In this document: in pieces, positions 59,397 to 64,000 of the stretch
How positions within the stretch are numbered: the stretch's first letter is position 1
Layout: each line of letters starts with the position of its first letter
NCBI RefSeq assembly: GCF_021739025.1
Contig: NZ_JAKKOT010000009.1
Span: 56,794-120,793 of the forward strand
Direction of reading: 5' to 3'
Origin: Gordonia liuliyuniae
GTDB taxonomy: Bacteria; Actinomycetota; Actinomycetes; Mycobacteriales; Mycobacteriaceae
Length of the DNA: 64,000 bases
Program-made: the position numbers and the translations under genes
The notes under the pieces: model-generated
Told to the model about the DNA's origin: nothing
What the model saw: the letters and a program-made list of their open reading frames with translations, nothing else
Database searches by the model: none

Positions 59397-62300
59397 ATGA
59401 CCGTCGCAGACGACCGTGCCCGGACACGCTCCGATTCACGGAGCGCTCCCGCACCCTTCTCCCTCGACGACCGCTACACGCGCGAGGCGGGAAGCATCTA
59501 CTTGACCGGTATCCAGGCCCTGGTCCGCATGGTCCGCGACCGGGCGGTCATCGACCGCCGGAACGGCCTCCGGACGGGATCGTTCATCTCCGGCTACGAG
59601 GGCTCGCCGCTCGCCGGGTACGACCTGGAGATCGGTCGACGCACCGCACTCCTCGCCCCGTGGGACATCACGCACCGCCCCGGACTCAACGAAGAAATCG
59701 GGGCCACGTCCGTCATGGGTTCGCAGCTCGCCGCCAGAGTCGGCACCCTGTCGGCCGATGCGTCCGGCGTCGTGCGCGACGGCGTGGTCGGGTACTGGTA
59801 CGGCAAGGCGCCTGGCCTCGACCGCGCAACCGACGCGCTGCGCCACGCGAACATGGTCGGCACCCACCCGGCAGGCGGAGCGGTCGCGCTCGTCGGCGAC
59901 GATCCCGGCGCCAAGAGTTCGACGATCCCGTGCGCGTCCGAGATGGCGTTGGCCGACCTGTACATGCCGATCCTCTACCCCGCCGACAGCGCCGACATCC
60001 TCGACTTCGGCGTCCACGCCGCGCTGATGAGCCGGGTGTCAGGACTGTGGACGTCGTTGAAGATCTCTGCGCATGTCGCCGACGGAGCGTCCACCGCCGT
60101 CGTCGACCTCGATCGGTTCGCCGTCGACTACGGCGGCCTCGGCACCAGTCCACACGTGCCGTCCGGCCGACTCCTCGGCCCAAGTCTCATGGAACTCGAA
60201 CAGAATCAGCTCACCACACGGTTGCCTCGTGCCACCGAGTACGCCCGGCTCAATGGCCTCAACCGGATCACCGCGTCGACCGGAGACGACCGGATCGGGA
60301 TCGTCGCCGCAGGCAAGACCTATCTGGATGTCCGCGAATCGCTGCGGCTGATCGGCATCACCGACGATGACCTCGGACGCCTCGGAATCCGCATCCTCAA
60401 ACTCGGCATGGTGTACCCGATCGAGCGGAGCGTCCTCGACCGGTTCATCGCAGGCCTCGACGAGGTGATCGTGGTCGAGGAGAAGCGTGACTTCATCGAG
60501 ACGATGATGCGCGACATCCTTTTCCGCCGAGGCGACGCCCCAGCGATCGTCGGCAAGGCCAACGAGGACGGCTCCACGCTGTTCTCCCGATTCGGGGAAC
60601 TCGATGTCGACGCCGTCTCGCGCGGTCTCGCGAACCGGCTGGCGACCTGCCACGGCGTGGAGTCGGCGCGGCGATGGCTGGACAAGAAGAACGCCACTCA
60701 CGACCGCATTCTGCTGCCGCTCGCGGTCCGCACCCCATACTTCTGTTCCGGGTGTCCGCACAACCGATCCACGAAGGTGCCGGAAGACACCACGACCATC
60801 GTCGGAGCAGGGATCGGCTGCCACGCCATGGTGCTGCTGATGGAACCCGAGCAAGTCGGCGACGTCGCAGGCGTCACCCAGATGGGCGGCGAGGGCGCGC
60901 AGTGGCTCGGCATGGCCCCGTTCATCGACGAGAAGCACTTCGTGCAGAACATCGGTGACGGCACGTTCATGCACTCGGGGTCGCTCGCGCTGCGCGCGGC
61001 CGTCGCGTCCGGCGAGAACATCACCTACAAACTGCTGTTCAACGGCACCGTCGCGATGACCGGCGGCCAGGATCCGGTCGGCCAGATGAGTCTCCCCCAG
61101 ATGCTCGCGTTGTTGCAGGCCGAGCGGGTCGCGAAGGTGGTCGTCACGTCTGACGATCCGTCGCGCACCAAGGCGCTCGGCCTACCCGCGGGGGTCGAGG
61201 TGCGCCACCGCGACGACATGATCGACGTGCAGCGCGAACTCGCCGAGGTCGCGGGCGTGACAGTCCTCGTCCACGACCAGCACTGTGCCGCCGAGAAGCG
61301 CCGTAAGCGCCGTCGCGGTGGCGACGACTCGAACAGCCAGTTCGCGACGCCGAAACAGCGGGTGATGATCAACGAGCGGATCTGCGAAGGCTGCGGCGAC
61401 TGCGGCGCGAAGTCGAACTGTCTGTCCGTGCACCCCGTACAGACCGAGTTCGGCCGCAAGACCCAGATCGACCAGAGTTCGTGCAACCTCGACTTCTCGT
61501 GCCTGGACGGCGACTGTCCCGCGTTCGTCACCGTCACTCCGGGTACGAGCCGGGCACGCGGCCGCGTCGCGCCGATCGCCGCTTCGGATGTCGCCGCCCC
61601 CACCCGCACATCGACGCCGAGCGGCGATTTCACCATCCGCGTCACTGGAATCGGCGGCACGGGCGTGGTGACGGTGTCGCAGATCCTTGCCACCGCCGCG
61701 ACGCTCGACGGACTCTCCGCGCGCACCGTCGACATGACCGGCCTCGCGCAGAAGGGCGGTGCCGTGGTCAGCGACATCAAGGTGTCGTCCGAGCCGGTCG
61801 AGCAGGCCGCCAAGGTCGCCTCCGGAGACTGCGACGTCTACCTCGCATGCGACCAGCTCGTCGGAGCCGACCCGGTGAACTTGAAGGTCGCGTCGACCGC
61901 GAAGACAGTCGCCGTCGTGTCGACGACGACGGTGCCGACCGGCTCGATGGTGATCGACACGTCGGTGACGTTCCCCGAAGCCCTCGCGGTCCGGTCCGCC
62001 ATCGACGACCACGTCGCCCGGTCGGTGTACCTGAACGCGGGCGAACTCTCCGATGATCTGTTCGACGACGAGCAGTACGCGAACACGCTGATGGTGGGCG
62101 CCGCGTTCCAGACCGGTTCGCTGCTGCTGTCGGCAGAGTCGATCGAGCGGGCGATCGAGCTGAACGGAGTCGCTGTCGACGCCAACGTGCAGGCGTTCCG
62201 GCGGGGACGCCAGGCCGTCGCCGCCCCTGACGAGGTCGTCGCCGCCGTCGCGTCGGTCCGCGCACCTGTGCCGACGTACGCGCCGAGCACGGCAGCCGAA

Positions 62301-62945
62301 CGCGCCGCATCGAGCCTGAAGGGCCGCGGCGACGAGCTATCCACCGTCGTCGAGCGCCGCTACGACGAGCTGATCGCCTACCAGAGCGAGACGTATGCGA
62401 GAACCTGGTTGTCGGTGGTGAGGCGTGTCCACGACGCAGGTCATGGCGACGACCTGACGGCCGCCGTCGCCCGGAACCTGTACAAGCTGATGGCGTACAA
62501 GGACGAGTACGAGGTGGCTCGTCTCACCGACGACGCCGCGTTCGCCGCGACGATCGCCGAGGAGTTCGGCGACGACGCGACGGTCGCCGTCCGACTGCAC
62601 CCGCCGATGCTCCGTGAGATGGGCATGAAGAAGAAGATCTCGCTGGGTGCGTGGGCCGATCCGGCTCTACACACGCTGGCGAAGATGAAGCGTCTTCGCG
62701 GGACCCGCCTCGACCCGTTCGGCCGGGCCGAGGTGCGCCGGATGGAGCGGGCGTTGATCGACGAATACCGCAGCGCGGTGGACGAGTTGCTCGCCGCGCT
62801 CGGGACGTATCCGTCACCCGAACGCGTGGCCGCGGCAACCGCCGTCGCCGACCTGCCCGACATGGTCCGCGGCTACGAGAGCATCAAGACCGCGAACGTG
62901 GAACGCTATCGCGTCGAATTGAGGCGACAGCTGGAAGCGCTGTAG
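59397..62945 (+). CDS. Indolepyruvate/2-oxoacid:ferredoxin oxidoreductase, fused subunits
   Basis: 1182-residue IorA-IorB-type fusion converting aryl or branched 2-oxoacids to acyl-CoA, with CO2 release and reduced ferredoxin. Parts: N-terminal pyrimidine-binding domain (GSFISGYEGSPLAGYDLEIG), TPP domain with CFCSGCPHNRSTKVP and IGDGTFMHSGSLALRAA, a Cys cluster INERICEGCGDCGAKSNC for Fe-S, and the C-terminal gamma domain (RVTGIGGTGVVTVSQILATA, LAQKGGAVVSDIKV). No separate ferredoxin domain. Start ATG after AAAGG; the frame is open 135 bp upstream. Could remove 2-oxoacids of Leu, Phe or Trp. Confidence 0.93.
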   Translation: MTVADDRARTRSDSRSAPAPFSLDDRYTREAGSIYLTGIQALVRMVRDRAVIDRRNGLRTGSFISGYEGSPLAGYDLEIGRRTALLAPWDITHRPGLNEEIGATSVMGSQLAARVGTLSADASGVVRDGVVGYWYGKAPGLDRATDALRHANMVGTHPAGGAVALVGDDPGAKSSTIPCASEMALADLYMPILYPADSADILDFGVHAALMSRVSGLWTSLKISAHVADGASTAVVDLDRFAVDYGGLGTSPHVPSGRLLGPSLMELEQNQLTTRLPRATEYARLNGLNRITASTGDDRIGIVAAGKTYLDVRESLRLIGITDDDLGRLGIRILKLGMVYPIERSVLDRFIAGLDEVIVVEEKRDFIETMMRDILFRRGDAPAIVGKANEDGSTLFSRFGELDVDAVSRGLANRLATCHGVESARRWLDKKNATHDRILLPLAVRTPYFCSGCPHNRSTKVPEDTTTIVGAGIGCHAMVLLMEPEQVGDVAGVTQMGGEGAQWLGMAPFIDEKHFVQNIGDGTFMHSGSLALRAAVASGENITYKLLFNGTVAMTGGQDPVGQMSLPQMLALLQAERVAKVVVTSDDPSRTKALGLPAGVEVRHRDDMIDVQRELAEVAGVTVLVHDQHCAAEKRRKRRRGGDDSNSQFATPKQRVMINERICEGCGDCGAKSNCLSVHPVQTEFGRKTQIDQSSCNLDFSCLDGDCPAFVTVTPGTSRARGRVAPIAASDVAAPTRTSTPSGDFTIRVTGIGGTGVVTVSQILATAATLDGLSARTVDMTGLAQKGGAVVSDIKVSSEPVEQAAKVASGDCDVYLACDQLVGADPVNLKVASTAKTVAVVSTTTVPTGSMVIDTSVTFPEALAVRSAIDDHVARSVYLNAGELSDDLFDDEQYANTLMVGAAFQTGSLLLSAESIERAIELNGVAVDANVQAFRRGRQAVAAPDEVVAAVASVRAPVPTYAPSTAAERAASSLKGRGDELSTVVERRYDELIAYQSETYARTWLSVVRRVHDAGHGDDLTAAVARNLYKLMAYKDEYEVARLTDDAAFAATIAEEFGDDATVAVRLHPPMLREMGMKKKISLGAWADPALHTLAKMKRLRGTRLDPFGRAEVRRMERALIDEYRSAVDELLAALGTYPSPERVAAATAVADLPDMVRGYESIKTANVERYRVELRRQLEAL

Positions 62946-63069
62946 GCGCTGGCAGGCCCCCGATACCCGGTCCAGGTGGTTCTAGTACTACAGCCGTAGA
63001 TAGCGGCTGGCGGTGACTTACGGCGTGTTTACGCTGGTGGGAGCGGCTGCCGCGGCATGATCGCGGTTT

Positions 63070-63620
63070 GTGAAGACAACGATGACACCAACGACAGCCG
63101 CGGTTTCGAGGGTAGACGATGACCTGTGGCGAGAGCGTCTGGACGAGTTGATTGCCCGTGTCCAGCGACACTTCTCCAGGACCGAACCAGCCCGTAACGC
63201 TGGGGCGCTGGTGCTGGGGCTGATGTCGGATCTGGAATCGAAAAACTGCTGGACCCTGGCCGAGCACTGCGGACACAACACACCGGATCGATTGCAGCAC
63301 TTGCTCTCTCGTGCCCGATGGGACGACAACAACGTGATGGCCGATGTCCGCGACATCGCAGTGGAGGCCTTCGGCGCCGACGACGCGATTCTGGTCGTCG
63401 ACGAGACCGGCGACCTGAAGAAGGGCACCGCCACCGTCGGCGTGCAGCGCCAATACACCGGTACCGCTGGACGCATCGAGAACTGCCAGATCGCGGTGTG
63501 CATGACCTACGCCGGCGCGGGCGGGCACACCCTGATCGACCGCGCCCTCTATCTGCCGAAGTCCTGGACCGACGATCGCGTGCGGTGCCGCCGGGCCGGG
63601 GTGCGCGATCTGAAGCGCCC
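63070..63620 (+). pseudogene. IS701-family transposase, truncated
   Basis: Frame encoding about 180 of the usual 400 or so residues: LDELIARVQRHFSRTEPARN, LMSDLESKNCWTLAEHCG, then the first catalytic Asp in AILVVDETGDLKKGTATVG, and YTGTAGRIENCQIAVCMT, ending in RALYLPKSWTDDRVRCRRAG. After that the reading changes to unrelated residues at the junction with the IS3 fragment. The DDE domain is lost, so it is inactive. GTG start at 63070; an in-frame ATG lies 12 bp later. Confidence 0.85.
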
Positions 63621-63641
63621 TGGGTCTGATGGAGACTCGCG

Positions 63642-63888
63642 CTATTTGATTCCGACCAGTAGATTGTGGTCGTTGGGGACAGCATAGAACGCGTTCTCGA
63701 ACTCGGCAGGCGGGACGTCGCCGAGATAGCCGTGGAGGCGCTGCGTGTTGTGCCAGTGCACCCATCCGAGCGTTGCGAGTTCGAGGTCTTCGACCGTCTT
63801 CCATGGCCCGGATCGGGCGGGTCCGCGGACGAGCTCGGCCTTGTAATACCCGTTCACCGTCTCAGCCAGAGCGTTGATGCTCCTATAG
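63642..63888 (-). pseudogene. IS3-family transposase OrfB, 3' fragment
   Basis: About 80 C-terminal residues of an rve-type integrase: INALAETVNGYYKAELVRG, LATLGWVHWHNTQRLHGYLG and PPAEFENAFYA with a TAG stop. The YxxxR/NTQRLHGYLG stretch holds the final catalytic region of IS3 transposases. The 5' part is missing beyond about 63888, where the IS110 fragment begins. Non-functional. Confidence 0.85.
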
Positions 63889-63891
63889 TTG

Positions 63892-64000
63892 TCAACTCAT
63901 GACTTCGCCTGTTCGCGGGTCGGTCTTGACGAGGTGGTAGACCTCGCGGATCACGTAGCGTTTCAGGCAGCGGATGATGTCGCGTTTACTCTTGCCCTCG
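63892..64000 (-). pseudogene. IS110-family transposase C-terminal fragment, edge-truncated
   Basis: The frame reads EGKSKRDIIRCLKRYVIREV then YHLVKTDPRTGEVMS and stop, typical of the extreme C-terminus of IS110-type transposases (GKTKxEIxRCLKRYxAREVY). It runs off the right edge, so the element may be complete beyond the window; pseudogene status is provisional. TTGACAACTATAGGAGCATC after the stop resembles an IS110 right end. Confidence 0.6.

Larger units (their letters stand above)
62985..64000. mobile_element. Nested insertion-sequence remnants at the window edge
   Basis: Three transposase fragments adjoin with no host gene between: an IS701-type gene cut near its middle, the 3' end of an IS3-type OrfB inserted into it (boundary about 63618), and the 3' end of an IS110-type gene whose end falls within the IS3 fragment (about 63870-63892). 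The order implies IS3 inserted into IS701, then IS110 into IS3. Left end estimated near 62985 (ACTACAGCCGTAGAT). Continues past the window. Confidence 0.7.

Overview
The window is about 64 kb of high-GC actinobacterial chromosome. The gene content points to the mycolic-acid-bearing Mycobacteriales (Corynebacteriales), most likely Gordonia or a close relative; the genus is inferred from gene content and order, not proven. Long stretches follow the gene order of Mycobacterium tuberculosis Rv0954-Rv0959 (DUF5336 protein, DUF6350 protein, purN, purH, MoxR ATPase, VWA protein) and Rv0979A-Rv0996 (rpmF, mprA, mprB, pepD, moaB2, mscL, the Rv0991c homologue, 5-FTHF cyclo-ligase, galU, glp/moeA1, rimJ, glpR). 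Family-specific additions are inserted between these blocks.

Layout. 0-4 kb: partial CPA1 Na+/H+ antiporter, then an AurF-like diiron oxygenase with an FprB-like ferredoxin-reductase. 4-7.4 kb: a WXG/EspC-like small protein with a DUF1023 hydrolase, an HNH-nuclease lipoprotein, a 31-residue peptide resembling corynebacterial PorH, and tRNA-Ala(CGC). 7.4-14.4 kb: envelope and division genes (SPOR-like protein, GlpR, RimJ, Glp, GalU) plus folate cyclo-ligase and a Ruc-like zinc-ribbon chaperone. 14.4-18.2 kb: NhaA, SAF-domain protein, MscL with a long Pro/Gln tail, and heme oxygenase behind a DtxR/IdeR-type box. 18.2-22.8 kb: the envelope-stress module mprA-mprB-pepD-moaB2 and a 55-residue downstream gene. 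22.8-31.5 kb: a second AurF/FprB pair, an SDR, and a choline-to-betaine operon (BCCT transporter, betaine-aldehyde dehydrogenase, choline oxidase). 31.7-38 kb: ribosomal protein L32, AEC transporter, EEP hydrolase, Mug-type DNA glycosylase, VWA and MoxR proteins. 38-44.2 kb: an accessory block (TauD-like dioxygenase, ArsR/SRPBCC/TIGR03086 operon, YchJ-like protein, GntR-regulated ABC transporter, and an AbiEi/DUF559 gene bracketed by two near-identical hairpins). 44.2-49 kb: purH, purN and two membrane proteins. 49-59.2 kb: acetoacetyl-CoA synthetase and a leucine/isovalerate catabolic cluster (AMP ligase, CitE-like lyase, MaoC, isovaleryl-CoA dehydrogenase, methylcrotonyl-CoA carboxylase subunits). 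59.4-63 kb: a fused indolepyruvate:ferredoxin oxidoreductase. 63-64 kb: nested IS remnants.

How the genes fit together. The right third forms a branched-chain amino-acid degradation region: leucine carbons would leave as acetyl-CoA and acetoacetate, which the synthetase reactivates, and the ferredoxin oxidoreductase handles 2-oxoacids. The choline operon and MscL serve osmotic balance. MprAB-PepD and Glp/GlpR link envelope stress to division and polar growth. The two AurF/FprB pairs are paralogous oxygenase-plus-reductase units of unknown substrate.

The most unusual observations are the hairpin-bracketed AbiEi/DUF559 gene that carries a further 169-bp inverted-repeat element inside its reading frame, the duplicated AurF/FprB units with palindromic upstream sites, and the PorH-like mini-peptide. 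No CRISPR array, prophage or rRNA was seen.
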